Assembly (NCBI GenBank): GCA_017302335.1
Contig: JAFLCT010000016.1
Coordinates: 1 to 35,804 of the forward strand
DNA length: 35,804 nucleotides
Direction of reading: 5' to 3'
Source of the DNA: Caulobacterales bacterium
GTDB lineage: Bacteria > Pseudomonadota > Alphaproteobacteria > Caulobacterales > Caulobacteraceae
In this document: one piece after another, positions 22,598 to 34,164 of the stretch
Position numbering within the stretch: the stretch's first letter is position 1
How the letters are laid out: each line of letters begins with the position of its first letter
Program-made: the position numbers and the translations under genes
Notes under the pieces: model-generated
What the model saw: only the letters and a program-made list of their open reading frames with translations
What the model was told of the DNA's origin: nothing
Database searches by the model: none

Positions 22598-23449
22598 TCA
22601 GGGCCACGGCGGCGCGTCCAGCATGGCGATCGCCTGGCGCACATAGACGGCGTGGATCACGACGCCGAGGTCCAACCGGTCCTGTCCCACCAGAACCTCC
22701 TGGGTCAGGACCCCGGCGATGAAGGGATGGTCCGGCTCGGGTCGGCCAGGGGCGCTGCGCGCCGCCGCGGTCCAGAACACCGGCCCGCCCGAATTGCCGG
22801 GGAAGACGGCGAAATCCAACAGGAAGCTCGGAAAGGCCGCGACGGGCGACAACGGCCACGACGCCACCCGGCCGACCCGCAGGATCGGAAACCCCGCGCG
22901 GTTCGCCGACAGGCCGCGCGGAAATCCCAGGGCGAACAGCTCGTCTCCCGGCCCGACCTGATAGGCCGCCAGGGTGTTCTCGTCGGCCAGCCAACCCAGG
23001 GGGATGGCGGCGCGGGCGAACTCGGGCGGGGCCTGAATCTCCATCACCGCGATGTCGCGCTCGGGGTGGCGCATCCACAGGGGCTGGTCGTCGAAATCAC
23101 GGATGGCCAGGGGTTCAGGCGCGAATTTCCACGCCCCGTCCGGCTGGGCCGTGCGCCAGCCGATGCGCGCCTGTTTGTCCGGCATCTGGTTCAGCACATG
23201 GGCGGCGGTGACCAGAACCGTTCGCGGCGTCCCGTCGGGCCTGGGCGCCGAGATCAGGAAGCCGGTGCCCGCCGTGCGCGTCCCCTGCCCGTCCGGCTGG
23301 TCCAACTGCACCGTCGCATTGATCAGGGCCAGGGTCAGGTCCCAGGCCGGGCGCACGTGCGCCTGGGGCGATACGGCGGCGGGCGGCGGCTCCGGCGGCG
23401 TCTGAAGTTCGATCCACATTCGCGACCCCGTACCTTGAGCTTTGTTCAT
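22598..23449 (-). CDS. Trypsin-like serine protease domain protein
   Basis: About 283 residues from ATG 23449; ATG 23419 (MWIELQTPPEP) is the alternative, and both lack a strong ribosome site. The chymotrypsin-fold triad is visible: His in VTAAHVLN, Asp in ERDIAVMEI and Ser in FPGNSGGPVF. TGFLIS marks the first strand of the fold. No signal peptide or PDZ domain is seen, so the location is unclear and it is not a DegP-type protein. Similar stand-alone trypsin-like domains guard against stress or process single substrates. The substrate is unknown. It diverges from the prolyl oligopeptidase gene. Confidence 0.82.
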   Translation of the reverse strand: MNKAQGTGSRMWIELQTPPEPPPAAVSPQAHVRPAWDLTLALINATVQLDQPDGQGTRTAGTGFLISAPRPDGTPRTVLVTAAHVLNQMPDKQARIGWRTAQPDGAWKFAPEPLAIRDFDDQPLWMRHPERDIAVMEIQAPPEFARAAIPLGWLADENTLAAYQVGPGDELFALGFPRGLSANRAGFPILRVGRVASWPLSPVAAFPSFLLDFAVFPGNSGGPVFWTAAARSAPGRPEPDHPFIAGVLTQEVLVGQDRLDLGVVIHAVYVRQAIAMLDAPPWP

Positions 23450-23509
23450 TTGACGGCGTCGGCCGCGCCGCACAAGGTCGCGCGCACTTGCAAGTCGGGA
23501 ACCGCATCC

Positions 23510-25687
23510 ATGAACCGTCGCGAACTGATCGCCTCATCCGCCGCCCTGGCCGTCGCCGCCGGAGCTTCGCCCGTGCTAGCGAAAGCCGCTCAACGCTCAG
23601 GAACCCCGATGCCCGTCCCGCCCGTCGCCAAGAAAATTCCGGTTCGCATCGAACAGCTCGGCCGCGTCCGGGTCGACGACTATCAATGGCTGAAGGACGA
23701 CAACTGGCAGGCGGTGCTGCGCGATCCGACCCTGATCAAGGCCGATGTGAAAGAGTATCTGGTCGCCGAAAACGCCTATCGCGAGGCGATGATGGCTTCG
23801 ACCCTGCCGATGCAAGCGGCGATGTTCGAGGAGATGAAGGGCCGCATCAAACAGGACGACAGCTCGGTTCCCTCGCCCGACGGCCCATGGGAATATTACA
23901 GCCGTTTCCGCACCGGCGATCAGCATCCGCTGTTTTGCCGCAAGCCGCGCGCGGGCGGCGACGAGCAGATCCTGCTGGACGCGAACGCCCTGGCGGCGGG
24001 CAAGGCCTATTCCAAGATCGCCGCGACCGGTTATTCGCCCGACCACGCCCTCTACGCCTATGCCGAAGACGCTCAAGGCTCCGAGGTGCACAAGATCTAT
24101 GTGAAGGACCTGGCGACCGGCGAAGTCCTGACCGACGTCATCGACAGCGCCACCGGCGGCTTCACCTTCTCGCCTGACAGCCGCTGGATCTTCTGGACCA
24201 ATCGCGACGACAACGGCCGCCCGGACAAGATCTTCCGTCGCCCGGCGCGAGGCGGCGAGACGACCATGGTCTACAAGGAGGACGACGACGGTATGTTCAT
24301 CGGCGTCGGCCGGACCTCGGACGACCAGTTCATCACCATCGGCATCCAGAACCAGGAAACCAGCGAAACCCGCTACATCCCCGCTGGCGACCCGACGGCG
24401 ACGCCCGCCGTATTGGAGCCGCGCGTGGTGGCCCGCACCTATGACGCCGATCACTGGGGCGATCGCTGGGTCATCCGCACCAACGCCGACGACAGCATCG
24501 ACTTCAAGGTCGTCCAGGCCCCGACCGGTTCGCCCGGAAAAGCGAACTGGACCGACCTGATCCCGCACACCCCGGGCCGCTATATCGAGACCGTCACCCT
24601 GTCCTCGGGTCACCTGGCGCGTCAGGAACGGGCCGACGCCAACACCCGGATCATCGTGCGCAACCGCGCTGGCGCCGAGCATGAAATCGCCGTGGACGAA
24701 CCGGCCTATGCGCTCAACCTGATGGGCTGGTCCGAGTTCGACAGCCCGATGATGCGCTACGCCTACAACTCGCCGTCCACCCCGACCTCGACCTTCGACT
24801 ATGACATGGCGTCGCGCGAGCGGACCCTGCGCAAGGTGCAGGAGGTGCCGTCGGGCCACGATCCGGCTGACTATGTGGTCGAGCGGCTGAACGCCCCCGC
24901 GGCCGACGGCGAACTGGTGCCGGTGACCATCCTGCGTCGCAAGTCGACGCCGGTGGACGGCTCGGCCCCGGTGCTGCTGTACGGCTACGGCAGCTACGGC
25001 ATCCCGATGTCGGCCAGCTTCTCGACCAGTCGCCTGTCGCTGGTGGACCGCGGCTTCATCTGGGCCATCGCCCACATCCGCGGCGGATCGGACAAGGGCT
25101 GGGGCTGGTTCCTGAACGCCCGGCGGATGACCAAGAAGAACACCTTCACCGACTTCATCGCCGCCGCCGAACACATGATCGACCGCGACTACGCCCGCGC
25201 GGGCAACATCGTCGCCTATGGCGGTTCGGCGGGCGGGATGCTGATGGGCGCCGTCACCAATATGCGGCCCGACCTGTGGGCCGGGGTGATCGGCCAGGTG
25301 CCCTTCGTCGACGTGCTGAACACCATGAGCGACACCTCCCTGCCGCTGACGCCGCCGGAATGGCCCGAGTGGGGCAATCCGATCGAGGACGCCGCCGCTT
25401 ACGACTACATCGCCAGCTACAGCCCCTACGACAACATCGAGGCCAAGCCCTATCCGGCTGTGTTGTCGGTCGGCGGCCTGTCCGACCCGCGCGTGACCTA
25501 TTGGGAGCCGGCCAAATGGGTCGCCCGCCTGCGTCCGGCGACGACCTCGGGCGATCCGATCCTGTTGAAGATCAACATGGAGGCGGGCCACGGCGGTGCG
25601 TCGGGGCGGTTCGACTTCCTGAAGGAGCTGGCGGTCGACTACGCCTTCGCCGTCTGGGCCGTCGAAAAGGGCTGGACCCGCGCGTGA
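23510..25687 (+). CDS. Exported prolyl oligopeptidase family (S9A) serine peptidase, oligopeptidase B-like
   Basis: 725 residues from ATG 23510. The N-terminus MNRRELIASSAALAVAAG has an Arg pair before a hydrophobic stretch and Ala-rich cleavage region, suggesting Tat export. A seven-bladed propeller (about 80-430) gates the C-terminal alpha/beta-hydrolase domain, which starts around VPVTILRRKS. The triad is Ser in YGGSAGGML, Asp in GLSDPRVTYWEPAKW and His in EAGHGGASGR. The order and the YWEPAKW segment fit the oligopeptidase B/S9A group, which cleaves short peptides after basic residues or proline. Specificity is not decided by the sequence. A perfect 13-bp-stem hairpin follows. Confidence 0.92.
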   Translation: MNRRELIASSAALAVAAGASPVLAKAAQRSGTPMPVPPVAKKIPVRIEQLGRVRVDDYQWLKDDNWQAVLRDPTLIKADVKEYLVAENAYREAMMASTLPMQAAMFEEMKGRIKQDDSSVPSPDGPWEYYSRFRTGDQHPLFCRKPRAGGDEQILLDANALAAGKAYSKIAATGYSPDHALYAYAEDAQGSEVHKIYVKDLATGEVLTDVIDSATGGFTFSPDSRWIFWTNRDDNGRPDKIFRRPARGGETTMVYKEDDDGMFIGVGRTSDDQFITIGIQNQETSETRYIPAGDPTATPAVLEPRVVARTYDADHWGDRWVIRTNADDSIDFKVVQAPTGSPGKANWTDLIPHTPGRYIETVTLSSGHLARQERADANTRIIVRNRAGAEHEIAVDEPAYALNLMGWSEFDSPMMRYAYNSPSTPTSTFDYDMASRERTLRKVQEVPSGHDPADYVVERLNAPAADGELVPVTILRRKSTPVDGSAPVLLYGYGSYGIPMSASFSTSRLSLVDRGFIWAIAHIRGGSDKGWGWFLNARRMTKKNTFTDFIAAAEHMIDRDYARAGNIVAYGGSAGGMLMGAVTNMRPDLWAGVIGQVPFVDVLNTMSDTSLPLTPPEWPEWGNPIEDAAAYDYIASYSPYDNIEAKPYPAVLSVGGLSDPRVTYWEPAKWVARLRPATTSGDPILLKINMEAGHGGASGRFDFLKELAVDYAFAVWAVEKGWTRA

Positions 25688-25694
25688 TCCTGAT

Positions 25695-25727
25695 CCGTCA
25701 GGTCGGCCGTCGAAGCCGACCTGACGG
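25695..25727 (+). terminator. Hairpin terminator after the S9 peptidase gene
   Basis: A perfect 13-bp stem with arms CCGTCAGGTCGGC (25695-25707) and GCCGACCTGACGG (25715-25727) encloses a 7-nt loop, 8 nt after the stop. The following CTCTCTAT is a weak T-tract, so termination may be partial or Rho-assisted. Confidence 0.7.
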
Positions 25728-25859
25728 CTCTCTATGTCGATGAGAGACGGGTCGGCGTCTTCGTTGCGGCCTTAACGTCGCGACGCCATGCGGCGTCCGG
25801 CTCGCCAAGCGGCGATGACCCGACTACACCTTGCCCAGGTTTCATGTCGGGGGGACGAA

Positions 25860-29174
<3,315 letters not shown>

Positions 29175-29214
29175 CCCATCACGGCCCGTCGTCGCCTGGC
29201 GTTTGATCGGTTAA

Positions 29215-29239
29215 GGCGGAATCGCGCAGCGAGTCCGCC
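29215..29239. repeat. Hairpin element downstream of the amidohydrolase gene
   Basis: Outer arms GGCGGA and TCCGCC flank an inner hairpin TCGC-GCA-GCGA with one A-G mismatch between stems. A second small palindrome, GCCGTGA-A-TCACGGC, lies at 29243-29257. Neither has a T-tract. They look like intergenic repeat elements and may end transcription on both sides. The rest of 29175-29361 shows nothing gene-like. Confidence 0.55.
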
Positions 29240-29361
29240 GAGGCCGTGAATCACGGCTCCAGATCATGCGGAGCGAAATCCGAGCCGAGTCGGACGGCGT
29301 CCAGCGCGACCGAATTCGGTCCAGACGGCGGCCTGTCGGCGTCGCGATGTTTAGGAGGCGG

Positions 29362-29435
29362 TGGCTGGGGAACTAGGACTCGAACCTAGAATGACGGTAC
29401 CAAAAACCGGAGTGTTACCATTACACCATTCCCCA
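29362..29435 (-). tRNA. tRNA-Gln (anticodon TTG)
   Basis: Read on the minus strand: acceptor TGGGGAA/TTCCCCA, D-arm GTGT...ACAC, anticodon loop TTTTGGT, T-arm CTAGG-TTCGAGT-CCTAG, discriminator G and encoded CCA (29364-29362). The variable loop has four bases. The U1-A72 closing pair is typical of glutamine tRNAs. Confidence 0.95.
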
Positions 29436-29477
29436 GCAGGACCGGCGCTCGCAAGACCATGGCCCCGCGAGGCGGTG

Positions 29478-29506
29478 GAGATACGCCAAGGCCGCGGTGG
29501 ATGCAA
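29478..29506 (-). promoter_or_regulatory. Probable promoter of tRNA-Gln
   Basis: On the minus strand, TTGCAT (29506-29501) is followed after exactly 17 nt by TATCTC (29483-29478). The mature tRNA begins about 43 nt after the -10 box. Confidence 0.5.
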
Positions 29507-29548
29507 CACCCGCTTTTCCGACAATTTTCGCGCAGCCGAAAACGGCGC

Positions 29549-29577
29549 TTGCGGCCCCCCGGACCCCTCGCTATAAG
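29549..29577 (+). promoter_or_regulatory. Promoter of tRNA-Pro
   Basis: TTGCGG (29549-29554), a 17-nt spacer and TATAAG (29572-29577) predict a start near 29584, eight bases before the mature 5' end of tRNA-Pro. Confidence 0.7.
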
Positions 29578-29591
29578 CCGCGACCTCAAGT

Positions 29592-29668
29592 CGGAGTGTG
29601 GCTCAGTCTGGTAGAGCACTGCGTTCGGGACGCAGGGGTCGCAGGTTCGAATCCTGCCACTCCGACCA
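29592..29668 (+). tRNA. tRNA-Pro (anticodon CGG)
   Basis: A complete cloverleaf: acceptor CGGAGTG/CACTCCG, D-arm GCTC...GAGC, anticodon stem CTGCG/CGCAG with loop TTCGGGA, T-arm GCAGG-TTCGAAT-CCTGC, discriminator A and encoded CCA at 29666-29668. A good promoter lies directly upstream. Confidence 0.96.
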
Positions 29669-29693
29669 TCTTCTTCCCGCCCATCGAAACCGT

Positions 29694-30707
29694 TCAGCCG
29701 GCCCGGTCCGCGGCCGCCTTCAGGCGTGCGCCCGCAGTCTCGATCAAGCGTTCGCCCAGCGCCTTGCGCCGCGCCAGAAGCTCCGGCGATCCAGCGTCAT
29801 AGTCGGCCATCAGCCGCGTCACGAACGATCCGTCGCGCACCTCGGCCAGCACCTGATCCATCGCCGCCTGGGCGGGTTCGCCGATCACGCGCGGCCCGGT
29901 CAGATAGGCGCCGTACTCGGCCGTGTTGGAGATGCGCCCGAAGGCGCCCGCGATTCCCCGTTCGAACATCAGGTCGGTGACCAGCTTCAGCTCATAGAAG
30001 CACTCGAACCAGGCCACCTCGGCCGGATAACCGGCCCTGACCAGCGTCATGAAGGCGCGGTCGACCAGTTCGGCCGCCCCGCCGCACAGCACCACCTGTT
30101 CGCCGAACAGGTCGCTTTCGCATTCGGCGGCGAAGGTGGTCTCCAATATGCCCTTGCGCCCGCAGCCCAGGGCGGCGGCGTAGGACAGGCCCAGGCCGCG
30201 CGCGCCGCCCGTGACGTCCTGATGCACGCCGAACAGGCAGAAGACCCCCTCGCCCGCCTCGTACAGGTCGCGGATGCGCGGCCCGATGCCCTTGGGCGAG
30301 ACCAGGACGACATCGATGTCCGGTCTCGGCTCAACCAGGCCGAACCGCACCGACAGGCCGTGGGCGAAGATCAGGGCCGCGCCCGGTCTCATCGCCGGGG
30401 CCAGTTCGTCGCGCCACAGGTCGCGATGCCCTTCGTCGGACACCATGACCGCCACGACGTCGGCGCCCGCGGCCGCTTCGCCCGCGGTCAGCACGGGGAA
30501 CCCGTCCGCCTGGGCCTTGGCGCGCGTCGGCGACGCGGTCTTCAGCCCGATGACGATGTCGGCCACGCCGCTGTCGCGCAGGTTCAGGGCGTGTGTCCGC
30601 CCCTGGCTGCCATAGCCGATGACAGCCACCCGCTTGCCCCGAATGATCGACAGATCGCAATCGCGGTCATGGAACACGGGCAGCGGCGGGTTTATGGGAT
30701 CGGTCAT
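29694..30707 (-). CDS. ilvC: Ketol-acid reductoisomerase (class I), somewhat divergent
   Basis: 337 residues. The family enzyme isomerises and reduces acetolactate in valine, leucine and isoleucine synthesis. The N-terminal Rossmann domain has VAVIGYGSQGRTHALNLRDSGV. The C-terminal knotted domain keeps the active-site set: His in IFAHGL, Lys in SPKGIG, Asp/Glu in DLFGEQ, two Glu in FECFYELKL and Ser in ISNTAEYG. Differences from the usual form are SQGR for SQGH and PKGIGP for PKGPGH. No other ilv genes are near, so it may be a second, specialised copy. Its ATG shares two bases with the divergent DUF924 start. Confidence 0.85.
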   Translation of the reverse strand: MTDPINPPLPVFHDRDCDLSIIRGKRVAVIGYGSQGRTHALNLRDSGVADIVIGLKTASPTRAKAQADGFPVLTAGEAAAGADVVAVMVSDEGHRDLWRDELAPAMRPGAALIFAHGLSVRFGLVEPRPDIDVVLVSPKGIGPRIRDLYEAGEGVFCLFGVHQDVTGGARGLGLSYAAALGCGRKGILETTFAAECESDLFGEQVVLCGGAAELVDRAFMTLVRAGYPAEVAWFECFYELKLVTDLMFERGIAGAFGRISNTAEYGAYLTGPRVIGEPAQAAMDQVLAEVRDGSFVTRLMADYDAGSPELLARRKALGERLIETAGARLKAAADRAG

Positions 30708-31254
30708 GAGCACACAAATAGACCCAATGGATGTCATCGGCTTCTGGAAAGCGGCGGGACCGAGCCTGTGGTTCGCCAAGAACGACGCCTTTGACGCCGA
30801 ATTTCGCGCCCGCTTCATGGAGGCGCATCTGGCTGCGGCCCGACGAGAGCTGGACGATTGGGTCGAGTCGCCGTTCGGCGCCCTGGCCCTGCTGATCCTG
30901 TTGGACCAGTTTCCGCGCAACGCCTGGCGCGAAACCGGGCACGCCTTCGCCACCGACCCCCTGGCGCGTCATTTCGCCCTCGAAGCGCTGGATCTCGGCC
31001 TGGATCAGCTCGTCGAGAACGATTTGCGCCGATTCTTCTACCTGCCCTTGCAGCACGCCGAGGACATGGCCCTGCAAGACCGGCAGGTGGCCTTGTTTCA
31101 GGCCATGGAGCGCAAGCCCGACGACCGCTGGGCCGAGCACCATCGCGAGATCATCGCCCGTTTCGGCCGCTTTCCGCACCGCAACCGCGCCCTGGGCCGC
31201 GAGACGACGCCCGATGAACAGGTCTTCCTCGATCAGGACGGCTTTCGGGGCTGA
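30706..31254 (+). CDS. DUF924 family protein
   Basis: A 182-residue helical protein of the DUF924 family (TPR-like alpha fold). Hallmarks are [21 protein letters not shown] at the start, [34 protein letters not shown] and [16 protein letters not shown]. Biochemical function is unknown. The ATG at 30706 is complementary to the ilvC start in CATG, so the two divergent genes leave no room for ribosome sites. A -10-like TATGGG at 30693-30698 would give a leaderless message. ATG 30727 (MDVIGFW) is an alternative start. Confidence 0.85.
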   Translation: MSTQIDPMDVIGFWKAAGPSLWFAKNDAFDAEFRARFMEAHLAAARRELDDWVESPFGALALLILLDQFPRNAWRETGHAFATDPLARHFALEALDLGLDQLVENDLRRFFYLPLQHAEDMALQDRQVALFQAMERKPDDRWAEHHREIIARFGRFPHRNRALGRETTPDEQVFLDQDGFRG

Positions 31255-31296
31255 TCCACAGAAGCGTGACCGCCCATGACGGAAACGGGGCGCCGC

Positions 31297-31314
31297 GAAT
31301 CGATTCGTCGAGTC
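31297..31314. promoter_or_regulatory. Cluster of three GANTC (CcrM-type) sites in front of thyA
   Basis: GAATC (31297-31301), GATTC (31302-31306) and GAGTC (31310-31314) lie within 18 bp and end 11 nt before the thyA ATG. The first two form the 12-bp palindrome CGAATCGATTCG (31296-31307). In Caulobacterales GANTC is methylated by CcrM and read by GcrA at promoters, so cell-cycle control of thyA is a reasonable inference. Confidence 0.6.
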
Positions 31315-31325
31315 ACTCTGCGGTC

Positions 31326-32183
31326 ATGAACGCCCAAGCCGTGATCGCTGAACTGGAATCTCGCGTCGACGCCGTCGCGGCCGACCATCCCGAATTCCAG
31401 TATCTGAATTTGCTGCGCGACATCCTGAACAACGGCGTGCGTCGCGACGACCGCACCGGCACCGGCACCCTGGGCGTGTTCGGCCGCCAGATGCGCTTCG
31501 ACCTGGCCAAGGGCTTTCCGCTTCTGACCACCAAGAAGCTGCACACCCGGTCGATCATCGTCGAACTGCTGTGGTTCCTGCGCGGCGAGACCAATATCCG
31601 CTGGCTGAAGGAGAACGGCGTCAGCATCTGGGACGAATGGGCCGACGCCCAGGGCGATCTGGGACCGGTCTATGGCAAGCAGTGGCGCAGTTGGACCGCG
31701 CCCGACGGCCGCGTCATCGACCAGATCGCCAGACTGGTCGAGGGGCTGAAGACCAACCCCAACAGCCGCCGTCATCTGGTCAGCGCCTGGAACCCGGCCG
31801 ATGTCGACGACATGGCCCTGCCGCCCTGCCACTGCCTGTTCCAGTTCTTCGTCGCCGACGGCAAGCTGAGCTGCCAACTCTATCAACGCAGCGCCGACGT
31901 CTTCCTGGGGGTGCCGTTCAACATCGCCAGCTACGCCCTGCTGACGCATATGATCGCGGGTCAGGTCGATCTTTCGCCCGGAGAATTTGTTTGGAGCGTA
32001 GGCGACGCCCACATCTATCTCGATCACCTGGATCAATCGCGTCTCCAAGTCGCCCGACAGCCACGACCCTTTCCTCGGTTGGAAATGACCGGTCGTCCCA
32101 ATCTTTTCGCCCACGAATTGAGCGACGTCCGGTTCATCGGCTACGATCCCTGGCCCCACATCCCCGCCAAGGTCTCTAAGTGA
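31326..32183 (+). CDS. thyA: Thymidylate synthase ThyA
   Basis: A 285-residue enzyme that methylates dUMP to dTMP with methylene-tetrahydrofolate. Conserved parts are [27 protein letters not shown], the catalytic [10 protein letters not shown] (Cys168), [18 protein letters not shown] and [15 protein letters not shown] 31326 has no Shine-Dalgarno sequence. From about codon 215 onward base use changes: 31981-32040 has 31 G/C of 60, against 42 of 60 in 31681-31740. The C-terminus ends IPAKVSK instead of the usual APVAV/PVAI-type end that closes the active site. The stop overlaps the TIR-like gene by 4 nt (GTGA), suggesting that the 3' end arrived together with that gene. Confidence 0.95.
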   Translation: MNAQAVIAELESRVDAVAADHPEFQYLNLLRDILNNGVRRDDRTGTGTLGVFGRQMRFDLAKGFPLLTTKKLHTRSIIVELLWFLRGETNIRWLKENGVSIWDEWADAQGDLGPVYGKQWRSWTAPDGRVIDQIARLVEGLKTNPNSRRHLVSAWNPADVDDMALPPCHCLFQFFVADGKLSCQLYQRSADVFLGVPFNIASYALLTHMIAGQVDLSPGEFVWSVGDAHIYLDHLDQSRLQVARQPRPFPRLEMTGRPNLFAHELSDVRFIGYDPWPHIPAKVSK

Positions 32184-33034
32184 CCCGAAGGCCAGCACTG
32201 TTCATCGGCTCGTCGGTCGAGGGCCTGGACGTCGCCCAGGCCGTTCAGGAATCACTAGAATTCGATTGTGAAATCACCGTCTGGACACAAGGGGTTTTCC
32301 GTCCAAATGGAATGGCGGTGGCCGATCTCTATGTGACGACCCGGCGAACAGATCTGGCGCTTTTCGTCTTCACGCCAGATGATGTGGCGGTCATCCGAGG
32401 GCGAACCTCCGCCATCCCTCGGGACAATGTAATCTTTGAACTCGGCTTGTTCCTGGGCGCTTTGGAACCAAATCGTTGCTTCATCCTACAGCCGCGGGAT
32501 GCCCTTCTGCACCTTCCGACCGACCTGTTGGGGATTACGCCCCTCACATACCCAACCGACCGGCACGACCAAAATTTACTCGCTGCCCTAGGACCAGCCT
32601 GCAACCAACTTAGACGAGCCGTCAGGAATTTCGAACTGTCCAGTACGGTTCTGAAATTCTCCGAAGATCGTAGAGCAAAGGCGGCGACCGATATCCGTCA
32701 GACCAGCTTGGCTGACTATGTGTCCGAGTGGGACGGGCCGTTGAACGACATCAGGAAGTCTCTCGAATCGGTGACGTTGGATACTGACGACGAACAATTG
32801 GTCGCATTGCGGCCCGGCATCAGGCGCCTGTTTGGCTTTTTGGAAGGATTGGCCGAAGCGGTGCTTTCTGGGCGCGTTAATGAACGCGAGGCCAGAAAAG
32901 CCTTTGGAGCCGCCGTTCTACAGAGTTGGCCGCATATAGCGACGCTGCTCGCGCCCGCCAATCATGTCGATGATTACTGGAACCCGCCGCCACTGTTGTC
33001 AGAACTTTATGGTCGCTGGCGAGAGACGTCATGA
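32180..33034 (+). CDS. TIR-like predicted nucleotide-binding protein (CAP12/Pycsar-effector type)
   Basis: 284 residues. The N-terminal 125 residues match the TIR-like domain of CAP12/PycTIR proteins: [15 protein letters not shown], strand [25 protein letters not shown], and the signature [16 protein letters not shown] with Glu87 as the likely NAD-cleaving residue, then RCFILQPRD and LPTDLLGIT. The C-terminal part (about 176-284, with [19 protein letters not shown] and a late Trp-Pro-rich end) is helical. It loosely recalls DUF4760-type domains (low confidence). In known systems such TIRs deplete NAD+ when a cyclic nucleotide binds. No cyclase is adjacent. The GTG start overlaps the thyA stop (GTGA), with AAGG seven bases upstream. 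The stop overlaps the MazG-like start (ATGA). G/C is 33 of 60 in 32281-32340. Confidence 0.8.
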   Translation: MTRRPALFIGSSVEGLDVAQAVQESLEFDCEITVWTQGVFRPNGMAVADLYVTTRRTDLALFVFTPDDVAVIRGRTSAIPRDNVIFELGLFLGALEPNRCFILQPRDALLHLPTDLLGITPLTYPTDRHDQNLLAALGPACNQLRRAVRNFELSSTVLKFSEDRRAKAATDIRQTSLADYVSEWDGPLNDIRKSLESVTLDTDDEQLVALRPGIRRLFGFLEGLAEAVLSGRVNEREARKAFGAAVLQSWPHIATLLAPANHVDDYWNPPPLLSELYGRWRETS

Positions 33035-33330
33035 CTCTCTCCGACCTCTCCGCTTCGGTCCTGCGCATCTCCGACATCTACGCCGCCGAGCACGGCATAG
33101 AGCGTGATCGCGACTGGGCCTTGTTGAAACTTCAGGAGGAACTCGGCGAACTGACGGCCGAGCATCTGCGGTTGTCCGGCCGGGCGCGTGGCGCGGCCGA
33201 TCCCAAGGCCCTGGCCGACGAGGCGGCGGACGTTCTGGGTATGCTGTTGATCTATTGCGACGGCGCCGGGATCGATCTGGAACAGGCCATGCGGGACAAA
33301 TGGCTGAAATGGCTGGGCGACGAACGCTAG
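33031..33330 (+). CDS. MazG-like all-alpha NTP pyrophosphohydrolase
   Basis: A 99-residue single-domain protein with the MazG metal-binding pattern EExxE...ExxD: LQEELGEL (Glu36, Glu37, Glu40) and DEAADVLG (Glu64, Asp67). Such proteins hydrolyse (d)NTPs to monophosphates and pyrophosphate. The position near thyA and folA suggests nucleotide-pool clean-up, or dUMP/dCMP supply for thyA (inference). The ATG overlaps the TIR-like stop by 4 nt, so the TIR-like gene is tightly embedded. Its composition returns to high G/C within the gene (33181-33240: 47 of 60). Confidence 0.82.
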   Translation: MTLSDLSASVLRISDIYAAEHGIERDRDWALLKLQEELGELTAEHLRLSGRARGAADPKALADEAADVLGMLLIYCDGAGIDLEQAMRDKWLKWLGDER

Positions 33331-33447
33331 AGATCGCGGTCGCGACCTGTTGAACGCACGCCGTTCCGCAAATTCGCCAGGGCGGGCAGACTCGGGCCAG
33401 GCTCGACCCGACTCGCATATGGCGGGCTGAATAGGAGGGAGGGCGTC

Positions 33448-34116
33448 ATGATGAAACGGTTCGCGGCCGAGTTGATCGGCACTCTGGTTCTGGTTCTTTT
33501 CGGATGCGGCGCGGCGGTTCTGGCCGGGCCTGAGGTGGGCCAGTTGGGCATCGCCCTGGCGTTCGGGTTCGCCATCGTGGCCATGGCCTACGGCATCGGG
33601 CCGATTTCGGGCTGTCACGTCAATCCGGCGGTCAGCCTGGCCGCCTTCGTCGCGGGCCGAATGTCGGCTAAGGACATGGTCGTCTATTGGGTCGCCCAGT
33701 TCATCGGCGCGTTGCTCGGCGCGGCCATACTGGCCACGATCGCCAAGACCGGCATGGCCAGCCTGGGCCAGAACGGTTGGGGACCGGGCTATCTGGGCGA
33801 ATATTCGATGACGACCGCGGCCCTGTTCGAAGTGGTGATGACCGCGATCTTCGTCATCGTCATCCTGGGCGTTACCGGGACCAAGGGACACGGTCCCTTC
33901 GCGGGCGTGGCGATCGGCATCACCCTGGCGGCCATCCACATCGTCGGCATCCAGGTCACAGGCGTTTCCGTCAACCCGGCCCGCAGTTTCGGCCCGGCCG
34001 TGCTGGCGGGCGGACAAGCCCTGTCGCAACTCTGGCTGTTCTTCGTCGCCCCGGCCGTCGGCGCCGTGATCGGCGCCCTGCTAATTCGCCTGAATGTGCT
34101 GGAACCCGAGACCTGA
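33448..34116 (+). CDS. aqpZ: Aquaporin Z
   Basis: A 222-residue, six-helix water channel of the inner membrane. Both NPA boxes are present (HVNPAVS and SVNPARS). The selectivity filter residues fit AqpZ: Phe in the second helix (AFGFAIV), His in AAIHIVG, Thr in QVTGVS and the Arg of the second NPAR, which favours water over glycerol. ATG 33448 (or 33451) follows the strong ribosome site AGGAGGG. Two GACTC (GANTC) sites at 33389 and 33410 and an inverted repeat after the stop frame it as its own unit between thyA's operon and folA. Confidence 0.95.
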   Translation: MMKRFAAELIGTLVLVLFGCGAAVLAGPEVGQLGIALAFGFAIVAMAYGIGPISGCHVNPAVSLAAFVAGRMSAKDMVVYWVAQFIGALLGAAILATIAKTGMASLGQNGWGPGYLGEYSMTTAALFEVVMTAIFVIVILGVTGTKGHGPFAGVAIGITLAAIHIVGIQVTGVSVNPARSFGPAVLAGGQALSQLWLFFVAPAVGAVIGALLIRLNVLEPET

Positions 34117-34128
34117 ACTCGTCAGAAA

Positions 34129-34153
34129 GGAGCGGTCCCGACAGGACCGCTCC
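34129..34153. terminator. Hairpin after aqpZ
   Basis: A perfect 10-bp stem, GGAGCGGTCC (34129-34138) and GGACCGCTCC (34144-34153), has a 5-nt loop and starts 12 nt after the aqpZ stop. No T-tract follows on the plus strand; a short TTT follows on the minus strand. It probably ends aqpZ transcription and separates it from folA. Confidence 0.6.
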
Positions 34154-34164
34154 ATCCCCATAGC

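Noticed and set aside
33331-33350. Terminator after the MazG-like gene
   Set aside because: Only a 5-bp GC palindrome without a T-tract; too weak to list as a feature.
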